Shown here: in pieces, positions 1-12,000 of the stretch | Layout: every line of letters begins with the position of its first letter | Numbering within the stretch: the stretch's first letter is position 1 | Source: Opisthorchis felineus | Lineage: Eukaryota > Platyhelminthes > Trematoda > Opisthorchiida > Opisthorchiidae | Direction of reading: 5' to 3' | Assembly: GCA_004794785.1 (NCBI GenBank) | Contig: SJOL01007233.1 | Coordinates: 1,370,472 to 1,434,471, forward strand | DNA length: 64,000 bases | Program-made: the position numbers and the translations under genes | The notes under the pieces: generated by a model | Told to the model about the DNA's origin: nothing | Databases searched by the model: none | The model's input: the letters and a program-made list of their open reading frames with translations, nothing else

Positions 1-1
1 A

Positions 2-83
2 CGAAATATTTGCAAGCTAATCGCCAGGCTCGACGAACCGATCAACGACCACCTGGTCAACGACCTGTACCAGGGTGATTTGT
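2..83 (+). CDS. Possible 3' end of a last exon (partial, unrecognised)
   Basis: The window opens in a 26-codon frame ending in TGA at 81-83. The peptide has an amphipathic composition (ICKLIARLDEP, then HLVNDLYQGDL) unlike the surrounding random frames. I do not recognise a family, and so short a frame may be chance. A donor-like GTGATT at 76 would be an alternative end. Confidence 0.18.
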
Positions 84-2094
84 GACAATACCTGTCATTG
101 CCAGTCCCACTGACCGTACTTTTGATTTCCTTCAAATATATTCTGTGTGAGGGTGAGAACTAGTTTTGCGAATGCACCATACTGCGGACACCTATTCAAG
201 AAGGGTCAGGACCGGAGATTCGCATTTGGGGGTCCTATCGCGATTCCAATGGCCTGGGCTGTTGGCCCACATTTTTCTTCAAACTAGATGGTATTCTCTA
301 AGCTTCTGACGAAATTGTGCTCACCGTTCCACTAATGAGTGCCATCCACAACTCACTTATCGCAGAAGACTAAAGCGCTAGGATATTCTATGGAAGACTC
401 TTGGAGTCAACCTTGGTGTGATCATCTTAGGTTTTCTTGTTGCCTTTCTATGATGAAATCATGTCCCGGGATGGTTAGCTGTATGATCCGTGGACAAAAT
501 TCAATGTTTTGCCTCAATCGATCGGCGATTTGTATAATGTATTTTAGAGTCCCATGCTGTCCACTTTCTCTGTTCATCTTTCTTAGGCGATCACCACAGT
601 GTTCTGTCTGATTTACATGCATTCCATAATTTGGAGAATGGATTTTCTCGTACAGACTTGCATTGACATGACCTGGGATGGTTGGATTTCTCCAACTATT
701 ATGCCCTTTTGCCCCCATGTAGGGTTCGTGACATGCTGGAACTTGCCGCACACGTGGGTATGAACCCATGCAGTACAATGATATCAGGATTCGTGTGGCA
801 TCTTTCCATCCCTGGAATGTCTACATGCACAGATGCGTGTCAAGTACAGGTGGCTGGGGACTGAAATTGATGAAGGAAGAACTGGTAAAATGCCTGCATT
901 TTGACCCCGTGACCCCAGTTATCAGCACCACGGGGTTGTACGGCATTAGATACAGACTCGTTTCAATTGACTTAACTGTTTTTGCACCGCATACTTGCTA
1001 AAGGATGCTGGTGAACGGAGCAAAACTGGTCGGTAAACAAAAGATTCTTTAGGGCAACAGAGCATTACTATCTGCTAGTTTACATTGCTTGCTCTGTTTA
1101 CTTAAATCTTTCCAGAACCATTTACTCTTCAGTTTTACCAGGTAGGTTGGATCGTTGCATCCACCAAACGATACATATTAGTCCCTCGTTGATGCCATAT
1201 TTTGAAAAGTGAATGAAAAGTGAATGACACCTACTCACACAAGTTCTGTGACTTTCTTTGGGCTGATCCGGATACACTTTACCCGTCTTGCTATTTCTGT
1301 TTCACGAAGATTGTGGCATGATAGCGATTGATCGGACATGAAAGGGACCGATCTGTACAAGGTATGACGTATAAGACTGAGATGTGGTATTGATGATCGG
1401 TGATGAGGTGGAACACTTGATATCACTGTTCTGCTGTTGCATTCTTAGATCATGGGCTTCGAATAGCCATCCAATTGCTTCTTTCTGTTCACTTTGCTCA
1501 CAGCCACCTCGTTCTCTTGGCTAGTTTTCCGTTCCCTCCATCCGTCAGCCCTTTACCCCACCGATACCTTATTTGAAGGTTTTCGGCCCTAAGCTTTCAA
1601 AGTTTTCAATATGGTCAGCCACTGGGCGACCTCATATAACCTTAATCTTTCATCCAGTGTAACCTGTAATCGCAAGACCTTCAGGTTAGACTTTGTTACG
1701 GTTTGATCTGTTTCACTGACCTTGGGTGATGGACGAGGAGTTTAGCACGAAGTTGCCGGTCTTTTTAGCGTGCTACACTTGCTTGATTAGACTAATTTGG
1801 GGTCAAACTGTGCGGTTAAATCAATTAGATCGTTGCGCTTTATGCTGTACTCAATGCTAATAACACAGCGAAATGTTTTGTATCAAGTCGACATGTTACG
1901 GACCACATCAGAGTACTTTCAGAGATTTTTTCAAAGTTGAACGAATGCTTGTGAATGAGATAAACGGAATACACTTGCATATTTTCCACGTTTTTCTGCT
2001 ACCTCGCATAGTTTCGTCTCCAAAAATCCTTTTTGATAAGCCAGCGGATGTGCCGATTTTGCAACAGTAACCGAGCATTCTGGCCTATGAACAG
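84..2094. other. Non-coding stretch, nothing recognised
   Basis: Short frames occur on both strands but none shows a conserved motif, splice-consistent neighbour or repeat match elsewhere in the window. The 118-codon minus-strand frame at 422-778 was considered and set aside. Confidence 0.5.
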
Positions 2095-2107
2095 TATAAA
2101 CTTTTGC

Positions 2108-2293
2108 TCAAGATAGCTCAGTGGTTAAGGCGCCAGCTTACGGACCGGTAGGCGCTTGGTTCGAACCCAACCTCCGTCTCTCGGCTTCCCCTGTCTAGGC
2201 TTGGGCAACCTGACAGTATCCCAGCCCTCGTGCCTCCTTCCGTTGGCATGGCAGCTAGGCACCGAAAGGGTGCTACAACTGAACCATCATTAT
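2108..2293 (+). mobile_element. tRNA-derived SINE, full copy with target-site duplication
   Basis: The head resembles a tRNA gene with a pol III A box (TAGCTCAGTGG) and a B box (GGTTCGAACCC). It is followed by a non-tRNA body shared with the other copies in this window (CCTGTCTAGGC, GACAGTATCCCAGCCCTCG, TAGGCACCGAAAGGGTG). A perfect 13-bp direct repeat TATAAACTTTTGC flanks it at 2095-2107 and 2294-2306. There is no poly-A tail. The tRNA-like part lacks a foldable anticodon arm, so it is not a tRNA gene. Confidence 0.85.
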
Positions 2294-2569
2294 TATAAAC
2301 TTTTGCGATGACACAAACGGTTTTATGTTTGCGTAAATTTGCCGAGAAGCATCAACTCTTTCTACATGCGTGTGTCCCGTTTATTTGCACCAACCTCAAG
2401 CCTACCTTGATGGCGGAGCTAGTGGTTGCGGCGTATCAAATTAATTCGAGCTCTGAGCTCGTTTGGGCTGCGAGACTCGACGAGTAACTAGATTATGGTG
2501 ACTTGAGAACATGCGAAAGCTAGACGCAGCCATAGGAGAAACACAGAGGGAACATTTGAAATTAGGGAT

Positions 2570-3870
2570 CGTTATGTAGAACACTTAGAGATTAGTGTAC
2601 TAGTTTCCTCTAATATCCGAATGGGATTCATGATGTAGAATCTTACAACAGAGATGTTCGTACTCCCAGTACACGGTAGTTCTACTCCAACAAACTCATG
2701 AGATGTCAGTCCTCTATGATTATTTAGGCACAGGATCGCTGATATCCCCAACTTGAATAATCTGAGGATAAACTGCCTTAACAAGTTTCCACTGGGAGAT
2801 TCTTGGAGTGACACTTTGAAGCTATTCCCTACAAGTTGATAGTACAAGCTAGGTGAAAATGGGGGACTGGCAGAATTTTTTTTCGCCCAGTGATTACGAA
2901 ATTTACCAATGATGCTGATGATGGAGACGTGGTGTAACATTCAGTAACATTCAGCTCAGTGGTTTACAAACCGTTCGCAAACGGTTCGCAAACCGTCGCA
3001 CCACAATAAGACACCTTAAAAGAAGTGTAGCCGGACGGTCAAAATTGGGACTGTATCCACAGTTATCTAAAACACTGCCCAAACAGTCGAAGTTGGTTTG
3101 GGGAAATAAGAACTTTTCAGAATTGACAACCACGTTAGCACAGCGAAACCGATGAACTATGTTAAAGAGTCGTTGACCGTGTTCACTTTTAGTACCAGCA
3201 TGAACAGCCTCAACACCTTGGTATGCCTCAACACCTTTTGGTTCATGATTAGTCATATTCATAACTTACCGTAAAATGATCGGGGAGGTGGAAAGTTTAA
3301 ATTGTGGGAGATTGTACTTGCACAATCCGAAAGGACTGTTTATGCTCATTAAAACAGTCGAAGCGTTATCATTTGGAATTTGGAGACACAAATCCTTTAG
3401 GTCTATTGTTGAAAAGTACCTAGAATGACTCGGTTTGCTTACTACGTCTTCAAGTTCGACTTTTGTAAGGCTCTGCTTAAGAGGCTGTGAATTAAGCGTA
3501 CTGCGATAGTCACCACAGATACGTGGTGTCTTGCCATCATCTTTCACTGGGTTGACTATTGGGGTTCCTCATGACGAAGACTCAGCTCGTCCAATGAATG
3601 GTCTTTCGGGAACACCTTTCACCCTGCGTCTAAGCCACAGGCTTACAAAGAACTGTATGGCAGTACACGTCGCTTGGCAAAAATGGGTTCATCAGTCACC
3701 TCTGGCTTTATAAACGAAATCCCCGTACCATGGATGACTACTACACTTCGACTAACGTCTTTGAGTTCAGCTTGTGAATCTGTAGGGGATAGCCTTAGTC
3801 CAATTATGGGAAGAGCATTGCATCGGTCCAGTTTTACCATCAGGAACGGGGAAACCACATCGACCAAGAA
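2570..3870 (-). mobile_element. Ty3/gypsy LTR retrotransposon pol relic
   Basis: Read on the minus strand, 3867-3643 ends in the protease-RT linker signature FAKRRVLPYSSL. 3547-3266 encodes the start of reverse transcriptase (GKTPRICGDYRSTLN, then YFSTIDLKDLCLQIP, where motif A aspartate is present, then PFGLCKYNLPQF). 3262-2951 continues past the catalytic YxDD box. Frames change between these blocks and several stops interrupt them, so this is a dead copy. In the catalytic box the expected YQDD is replaced by YQ followed by a repeat of the preceding GVEA. No LTR was identified. Bases 3910-4269 may be the upstream protease/gag part, but I could not match it. Confidence 0.75.
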
Positions 3871-4375
3871 GTGGTAATGCTCAGTTTCCCTAGCGCACGA
3901 GTTAATATCCTAGATTTCAATATTTGGAGGTCTTATTGGAACTGCCAGACGTCGGACGTAATGTTCAGTGAGAGTTGCACGAATGCGCAAGTATTTCGGA
4001 GTGAAAGCAGAGCTCCGATTACTGGAGTGAATACCGAATGTTTTACTAATTTGTAAGGTTTCCTTACGCGTGGCGAGCTTGCTGTCAATTCTTAGCCTGA
4101 CTGCGTAGCTAACGCTTGGCTGTCCTTGTGTGTTGAGCCTGTGTTGGGTGAATTTCGCAAAAGACGTTTGGTCAGCCCCGCTTGCTCCAACATGGTGCTG
4201 AGATGTGCTTATTTCAGTGGTTTTGGGAGATATAGGCACCCCACTCTTGGCAGTTTCCTCTAGGGACACAGGGCTTCTTCCCCCATCGTTATGTAGCAGT
4301 TTTAATTACCGGTGTATTGCTGTCCATGCTGATGAAAATGGAATGAAATGAAGTGATTCGGTCGGTTCATAGCTG

Positions 4376-4513
4376 GCGTGCAGCTCGAGGATGGCACGAG
4401 GGCTGAGTTACTGCCAGGTTTTTTAACCCTAGACAGGAGCTAGGGCTGGGTTTGAACCATGGACCTCCTGGTTAGTGGTTTCGCTCCGTTGTCGCTGAGC
4501 TATCTTGAGCTCA
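4376..4513 (-). mobile_element. Decayed SINE copy
   Basis: Reverse-strand match to the same SINE. The body motif appears as GGCACGAGGGCTGAGTTACTG and CCTAGACAGGAGC, followed by a degraded B box (GGGTTTGAACCA) and A box (CTGAGCTATCTTGAGCTC). No clear target-site duplication was found. Confidence 0.65.
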
Positions 4514-4946
4514 TTTTAATGATGGTGGAGTCGCGGGGACCTAATAATAAATACAAAAAGTTCGATCGTTCAAGTTCACTTGTTGAGAAGCATTGCGCGC
4601 AGGTATCTCTCAGGAAATCTGAAACTAAGAGGAAGTCAGGGTGTCCTTAGGATTTTGTCCATAACTAGATAGAGCCCGACTCACCCAGTATACGCTATTG
4701 ATAAAGTTGGGCCACATTACCCCAATGCAGTCGCAAACTGCTACCGGGAATAACGTACCAGTTTGCGCGGTTCAACATAGTTTACTCAAAACACTGTCCA
4801 CACTCGAGGAAAAGCTGTATCCCGAAAGCCCACCATATTTAAGAACTAGAACCGACAAGACTCAGGGAGATTGTTGGATACATAGAGCTTCTGAAATGCA
4901 GAGCCGCACATGGGAAGAACAATAAAGTTTAGTGAGAGTGCCGAAG

Positions 4947-5138
4947 GGGGCGAGATGGCTCAGTGGTTAGAGCGCGAATTTATTGACCGGAAGGTCCGTG
5001 GTTCGAACCCGACCTCTGCCTCTCGACTTCCCCTGTCTAGGCCTGGGCAACCTGGCAGTATCCCAGCCCTCGTGCTTCCTTCGGATGGCATGGCAGTTAG
5101 GCACCGAAAGGGTGCTACAGCTGAACGATTTTTTAGGA
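4947..5138 (+). mobile_element. tRNA-derived SINE, full copy with target-site duplication
   Basis: A box GGCTCAGTGG, B box GGTTCGAACCC and the full body to GGTGCTACAGCTGAACGATT. The direct repeat TGCCGAAG flanks it at 4939-4946 and 5139-5146, with partial extension upstream. The long frames over this element (about 4910-5401) are repeat-derived and not a gene. Confidence 0.85.
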
Positions 5139-5146
5139 TGCCGAAG

Positions 5147-8100
5147 AAAGTTTGTAGGAGTACTAGCCCGACACGGGTACAACCTCAATGTGCATCACTG
5201 TGTGCGAGCGGACGAGGTATTATTATCCTTTTCAGCTTCAACGTCTGGTTACAACTGAAGCGATGTCCAACTATCAGAAGTACTTGTGACGCTATTGGTA
5301 TCAAGTTTCAGCAAATCTTCCAGCGAAGAGATACCACCAGAATGCTAAAAAACCCGCAGTGCAAAAATGCCACGAGAAAACAGCGGCACACTGTATGTTA
5401 ATCATTTTAACCATCGTTGGGCTGAAAAATAATCAGATAAGGTTGTGTCGCACTTGACCCGCTGGCAGTTTGTCCATACCAAACAGCATTACTCCGTTTG
5501 CAACCACCCATGCTCCTCCAACGTTTTCCACTTCCTTTCCAATCTAACGTGGAGGCTAGATGAAGAAGTGGGTGATGTATGCTATCTAGATTTCTAAAAA
5601 AAAAGATTTGACGCACCCACTTAATATGAGGTCCTCAAAGATGCACTTGCACATACCTGCACAGGCAGATACGGATTTGCCTGGTGCACTTGGTGGTGAG
5701 AAGAAAACGCTTTGTTTTATTGTCAGTTTCCAAGTCTACACTAAGGATGGGGGTGAGTGGGTTACCATATTAGCGGTCTGGCCAAGACCGGCTGGAGCTT
5801 CATATTAAAAACAGTTTCACATCTTTCGTGCGATTCCACTTGACTTCTGGGTGACAGGGGTTCCACTTGGGTGTTCACCGATTTCCCAAATGTTATAAGT
5901 GCCAGTATCTTTTTTGAGTCTGAATTGGGTCACACCTAACATGTTGGAAGGAACGCATTAGGAGGCATTTTAGTAGCCGGTTCACTGGACTGTGGAGGCT
6001 CCCTTTGAAATCAATGACAATGATGATGATGTTAATGATCAAATCCTTTTCTAGAGAGGAGACCTTCACGTGACATTCACGGCATTACGTGGTTCCACGT
6101 ATACAGAAACCCCGACTTTCTGAAAAGTAGGGAAATGGATTGAAGCCCGAAAATATCGATACAACTCAACTATACGTTTCTTCTACCACTAATACTATGC
6201 GGTAGGGAGTGGCACTTTGAACATTGTCTGTAGCTGCCTTGTGCGGGTTTAACAGCCATTACTATTCTTACAGCCTCATGAGGCTCACTGACGAAACAAT
6301 ATGGAAATGAGTGTATTTGTCGAAATCAGTCCAATTTGGGTTCAAGTAGAACATAAGGTTGACGGAAACTCGGGAACTGCGTCTACCTGATGAGCCCCAA
6401 GAAGGGCGAAACTGGTCGTGGGCTGTCGAAGAGTTTTCAGCAATCTTGTGAGTAGTTTCCTTCATCAAAATATGGACATATGTTTTAGATTTGTGGCCCT
6501 TCCTACCAACTTGAATGAGAGTTGAAAATTTCCATTTGTTTCAAGAAGTGCGATTGGTCTATCTTACCTACATTACGTACTTACCTGCCTACATTGCTTT
6601 TCTCCGGAGAGAGGCGGTTACTGTGAAAGGAGTTGTTTGGCCTCATAGAGGAAAGGTAGCCTCCCCTCAGGCGAAACATCTATTAAGTGTGAAGGCTGTC
6701 GTAGATGCCCTATGGGAGTCAGTTCTCTAGGGGGATGTATCGAGCGCATTCTCGGGGTCAGCTGATGCGTTATCATCCTTGCGGTTGTAGTACGTTTGTG
6801 ACCAAAATTTTATCGTGTTCCTATGTAGGGAAGCACCGATTCTGGGGATCTTCATTCTCTCAGAATTAGTTGAAAACCTAAGACCCTGTGGGCTCTCGAC
6901 TTCAAGGTTAGTTAGTCTGGTTCATTCCCGACCTGAACCTAGGCGGTTGGGTTCCTTCCGGGTGACATGAAATAGCACATCTGGTGAGAAGTGATGTCGA
7001 AGCTGAGTGTTTTAGTTTCATCTCATTTGAGAAACTCTTTTACTGTCACTCGGAATGAGTCAATTACCGCTCACGTTAGAACTATCGGGCAATAACAAAA
7101 TGAATGAAGTGTCATTGAAAGCCTGACAAACTCTCAGCTGACGCATACTTGTTTTTTAATTGTGATGATTTCTTCAGTTTACCTGATGATTTGATTTTCT
7201 TCGCTTTAGTTTGATTCCCTGCAAGATTCAGTCATCAGAAAGAAAGCTAGTGACTTAACTTTAGTTAAACAAGCAGCGCGATTTTTCGCGCCGCAAAAAG
7301 GATGACTCAGTTATCACACGGTAGCTGTGTAGCGTTGTCTTAAGTTCAGACGGAAAACTAATAATTAGAGCCTTGACCGGTGGATGCACTTTAGGCGGAG
7401 GCGGTGACCTCCGGGTTGTTGGCTTTTACCAAGCAGCCTTGAACTCCTTATCGACTTTCTTTGGTCGGATGGCGAAGCAGAGCGTCAAACCTGAACTGAT
7501 GTTACGCACAATTATAATAGGACTCTGTTCCGCGGTACAGGATCGAGGGTGGTCTATCGGAGCCTGAACAGCAACAAGCGCAAAAACATGTCAGGAAAGT
7601 TCGGAAAAGCGAAATGAGCATAGATCTTGACGTCTTTTTAATGATAAGCTGCAGCGTACTGCAAACCGGTTAATTCAGACATCGATGTTCTATCCGGTTT
7701 CTACCAATTCATAACATTCCACATGAGGTTTGTTTCGCATTTGCGTCTGACGTGATCACTGAATTGTGACCCCTGTGGAGTGTAGTCCGCACATATACAC
7801 CATATTTGTCACCTCTAGTTTGCCGCTTTTGTCCGCTCACAGGATGACTTACTTTCCCTTTTTATTTTCAAAGATCCAATGCATCATTAGTGAACGAAAA
7901 CGAGACCGAAACAACTGTCTTCGTCTAGTTTTGATTTGCTTCAGTTGACAACAAACCCACTGCTTGCGATCCAGCACCTAGGGCACGTGGTTGCGTACTG
8001 AACGCCGTTTGGGATCGCTTCATATGGCGGAATGTCATATCTGTAGACATCCACAAGTCCGTTTTGGTGCAGTTGGTCATTTTTTGCTCCTTTCATAACA

Positions 8101-8395
8101 GAGGGGGTTGCTCCCCCCAGTGTGTCGCTTGTAGAATTGGTACCACACTTCTCTGGTTCTTCAACCACTTGAACTTCAATTGCTCACCTAAAATTTATCT
8201 ATGATCCCATTTGTTTATTTATTTATTTTCATTATGGGAAGTTTTAACCTTAGACTTTCCATATTATGAGCCACATGGCGCTCAGTTTGTTTGATAAGAT
8301 CTGGGCCGAGTTTGGCTCGAAGTCCTAACATTCTTCATTATTTTTAGTTTTTTTTAAATTTAATTTTATCCCCATTCCCTATCATTTCTGTCTAG
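5147..8395. other. Upstream flank of the nuclear receptor; no exon identified
   Basis: The 5' exon(s) with the true start codon of the receptor should lie here or before the window, because the first identifiable exon begins at a splice acceptor. I could not choose one among many short frames. The stretch also holds one copy of an unnamed dispersed repeat at 6332-6463. Confidence 0.5.
6332..6463 (+). repeat. Unnamed dispersed repeat, copy 1
   Basis: About 130 bp aligned at high identity with 18646-18774 in the same orientation. Shared blocks include CTACCTGATGAGCCCC-like, CGGGGGCTGTTGAA-like and TTTTCAGCAATCTTGTGAG. No coding potential and no visible terminal repeats. Confidence 0.7.
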
Positions 8396-9016
8396 AACAC
8401 CCAGCGACCAGAGTCGAAGAAGGATACGTTTTCCCTAGATTCCAACACGCTAATATCCCTCCTGTCTGGTGCACCATTGTCCCAATTGCGTCCTACTTCG
8501 ATGAGCAATGGAACAAGTGGCCTGGATTTACTCACAACCGGTTTGGACAGTCTGAGTGGAAACAACAACAACGGCGGCAACAACAACAACAACAGCGGCA
8601 ATGCCTTGCCCACAGTTTACTTGAGACAAGCTTTGGAAACGCTAGTTCCTCAAAGTAACACTGTATCAAACGAGCAAGATTCGAGCGCCTCCAATGTGGC
8701 TGCACTGGCGGCAAGTTCAAATGTTCGTGGTCAATTGTTAGAAAATTTGAATATGGTCTCGGCCTACCAGCAGTTGTCCCGGCTGAACAATAGCAGCAGT
8801 AACAACAACCGCAAACTACCGATTCCGTTTGCAAACTGTGCCGGTATTCCAGTGACCATGATACCGGTGAGTAGTGATTCATCGTCGCAAGCGGCCACAC
8901 TGAATTTGGAGGCGTTGGCCCAACTGTCAAGCTCCACAGCCACTACCACGAACAACTCGACCGGCGGGACCACAGCCAGTTTATCGACCGAATTGATTTC
9001 ACAACTTTTGAGTCAG
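8396..9016 (+). CDS. NR2C exon 1 of those seen: N-terminal low-complexity region
   Basis: Opens after acceptor TTTCTGTCTAG, where an in-frame TAG at the splice site bounds the exon, and closes at donor CAG|GTTTGT, phase 0. It encodes residues 1-207 of the reconstructed part, rich in Ser, Thr and Asn, with an asparagine run interrupted by glycines near 8560-8600. This is the disordered activation-function (A/B) region. The frame stays open back to the acceptor, so the real start codon is further 5'. Confidence 0.85.
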
Positions 9017-12000
9017 GTTTGTTCACCATACACTCTTGGCAAGACAGGCGCCCACTTTCTTAGGAAATATCACCAAGACTTCCTGGCACATTCATTCAGA
9101 TGCGTTCAAAACGAAGTAACATATTTAGGTATTTAAACTTGTGTGAGAGGTGATCACGTGAGCACGCTCGATAAACGCTTAAACTATTGGATTACCCACT
9201 CAATGTACTCATTATTGAGGTCTGACTTAACCCTGGAGCTGATGAAATAAATATGGTTAGTATGGCATCCAGTAGGAAGCGTTTCGCTGGATCACCTGAC
9301 AGTCCGTTGTGGTAGCAAATTCGTATGATTTTGACCTTCTTGGTTGACTTGTGAACGTACATACGTAGCATACATGATCTCGTTTCGGTTTGTGCGTCTT
9401 TACTTAATGGTGGCATGCTAGAACAGATAGGTCAGTGTGGAATACTGCACATTCTAGGTTTCACGTCATGTGTCACACACAGAACTCCACCCTCTACTTT
9501 GCTGAACATAAACTGCGCCAACTATCTAACACGGTCTCCGAATAACCACACTTCCTGGTTGCATCTTACCGTCATTGTTCCACTGTACCAGTGTTTTCCG
9601 GCAGCCTAGCAGAGATGATCTACTCAGACAGCGTTACTTATAATGTATTAACCGATAGGTACCCATAACCTACAAGTAATTGGTCATAGATTAAGGAAAC
9701 TAATGATCGGGGCAGTTCGTAGAGTACTTGCTCATTCGTTTTTGCCGATTTCATCCTCATTTTTGTGTTCAATCATTCCAGCAATGGATGGGTAGGATAC
9801 TGCGTCAAACTGTACGATAATAACCATTCAATAAGCTGAGACGTTTTTGAAGCATTATAGGCTATCTAGTGCCATTCGACGGAGATTCATCTGAACAGTG
9901 TATCCGGGACTCCACCCTATATGTTGGGAACCATTAACTGAATTAAATAAGCCTGGAGACATCTCTGGTTAGCTAAGTGTTTGGCGAACGCCAGTTCTAC
10001 TCAGCCGTGGATCATCAGTCGGCTGAGGTTGATATGGTTTCGTCTGTCGCACATAATTTCGAAATGGCACGTCACACGGTCTTATGTACCACCGACCTCT
10101 AGCGATCATATTCTAGTGATGTGGTATGAAGTCAGTACTACTGAAGTTCGACCCTAACCGACCGTACTTCCACTTTCATGCATGAGTTACCTAGCCAGTT
10201 AGTTTATATATGACTCCTTTTTAATTTCAGAATTCCGCATCAGACAGTACCACCAGCTCGGTCCCGTCTTCCGATGACAGTTTATCCATGGCGCTTCAGA
10301 GCTTGCTAATCAAACAGTTGTTGGATGCGACATCCAATTCTGCAGTTCAACAAAAACAATTTACCATATCTGGTTCTTCAAATGACCCGTCCACTGGATC
10401 CGTGCTACCTACCAGTTTTTCAGACTGTCGAATAATCTGCGGCCCCAATCAGTTTCGTCCCGAGACTCTATCTCAAACGCTCAATCCAAGTGTGTCGACC
10501 ATCATCCCAACTGTATCCAATACGGTTTCCACGCGCTCCACATTTGCTCGTCCATCTAGAATATCTCCATCACCCATGAGCGCTAACTCAACTACCATCT
10601 CTCAAACTCCCAATATTTCTGTGTCTTTTGGTACTTGTTCAACACCGTCTTCGACGCCCTGTATCCTTCTGTCGAACGAGGTCACTACTACGAACGAGCA
10701 CTCACGGTCGCCGAATACCCCACTAACTACATCGAATAGTTCTAACAAGCTAGAGGGGATGACCAGTAAGACAGATGCTGCGGCAAACGTGACCGGCGAG
10801 GGACATTCTTGGGAACCTTGTCGAGTATGCGGTGATAAGGCCTCAGGTTGGTGCTGTGTTTCCGATTGACTGCTTATGGTAGTTCATCTATGTCCAGGGT
10901 TTCATTATCTCTTTGCGATAGGGATTACTCAGACTGCTCTTCTGTACAGGACCCGTTTGCTTCTTGTTGCACTATCTCAAGTCAATGGAGTTTGCGTTTT
11001 TCTTTTCCCATCTCTTAGTTCTCCTTCCAATAGTACTCATCTCTCTCTTCTCTGTCTAGGAGATCAAATTTCTGCTTTCTTCTAGAGAGTACATGCGCCT
11101 GTAGATGAGTAAGGATAGATCCCATTAAACGATGCCTTGTGTCATTGAGAGGATCAGCATCTGCTAGGAATCTTGGGGCTGATGTGTTGGGTGGAGTACA
11201 ATTCGTAATCAAACGCCTCTGTTTGTTTCATGGAAAGCTTCGCATGCTCCTAAACTGCTTCAGCACCTAAGAATACAATGTACATAGCACTCAAACGCTA
11301 CAAAGTACTCAACGGTGTGGTCACTTTTATCACCCATATCTTGTTACCGATGTCTTCGACCCTTTGGACTGCACCACTTGCGTGGAGGTCTTCGTTGACG
11401 TTGTCTTAGTTTGAGAAGGACTCGGTCGTTTTGTTTTGTGGAACTGTATCCGATACTTTGCAGCCTAATAACCTTGTCTGTTTACCTTACTCTCTCGTTT
11501 ATTGTTACACACACATGCCGTCTGATCCCCTCTTCTACCGTTCCTTTCAGGCCGACACTATGGAGTTGTCTCCTGTGAAGGTTGCAAGGGTTTTTTCAAA
11601 CGTTCCATTCGTGGACATGTCAGCTATGTATGCCGGAGTGACCAAAATTGCCTGGTGAACAAGGCCTACCGTAATCGATGCCAGTATTGTCGCCTACAGA
11701 AGTGTCTTCTTGTGGGTATGCGTTCTGAGGCGGTTCAGAATGAACGTCGACCGTCCACCGCCTACGAATTCGGTGGCGGGGGACCAAGTTCCCCAAACAT
11801 GCCGGCGATGGATACACCTAGTCGAACTCGACTGTTATTACCTCGACCTTCCTCTGAGTCTTCACAGTTACAGACTCAATCTATCAAGCTGGAGCCGTCG
11901 TTGGACGGAGAGGGTGGGGAATTTTTGAGCCATCCATCCGAGTTAAATAATCCGAGATCGGCGTCGGATGATAGTCAGACGTACGAGAACTCGCCTGTAG

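Noticed and set aside
422..778. 118-codon minus-strand frame
   Set aside because: No domain, no splice context, and composition typical of chance frames.
4950..5025. Functional tRNA gene at the SINE head
   Set aside because: A and B boxes are present but the arms do not fold into a cloverleaf with an anticodon stem, and the same head is attached to the same SINE body elsewhere.
4910..5401. 163-codon open frame with [14 protein letters not shown]
   Set aside because: It lies on the SINE. Such peptides come from the repeat, not from a gene; similar frames appear on other copies.
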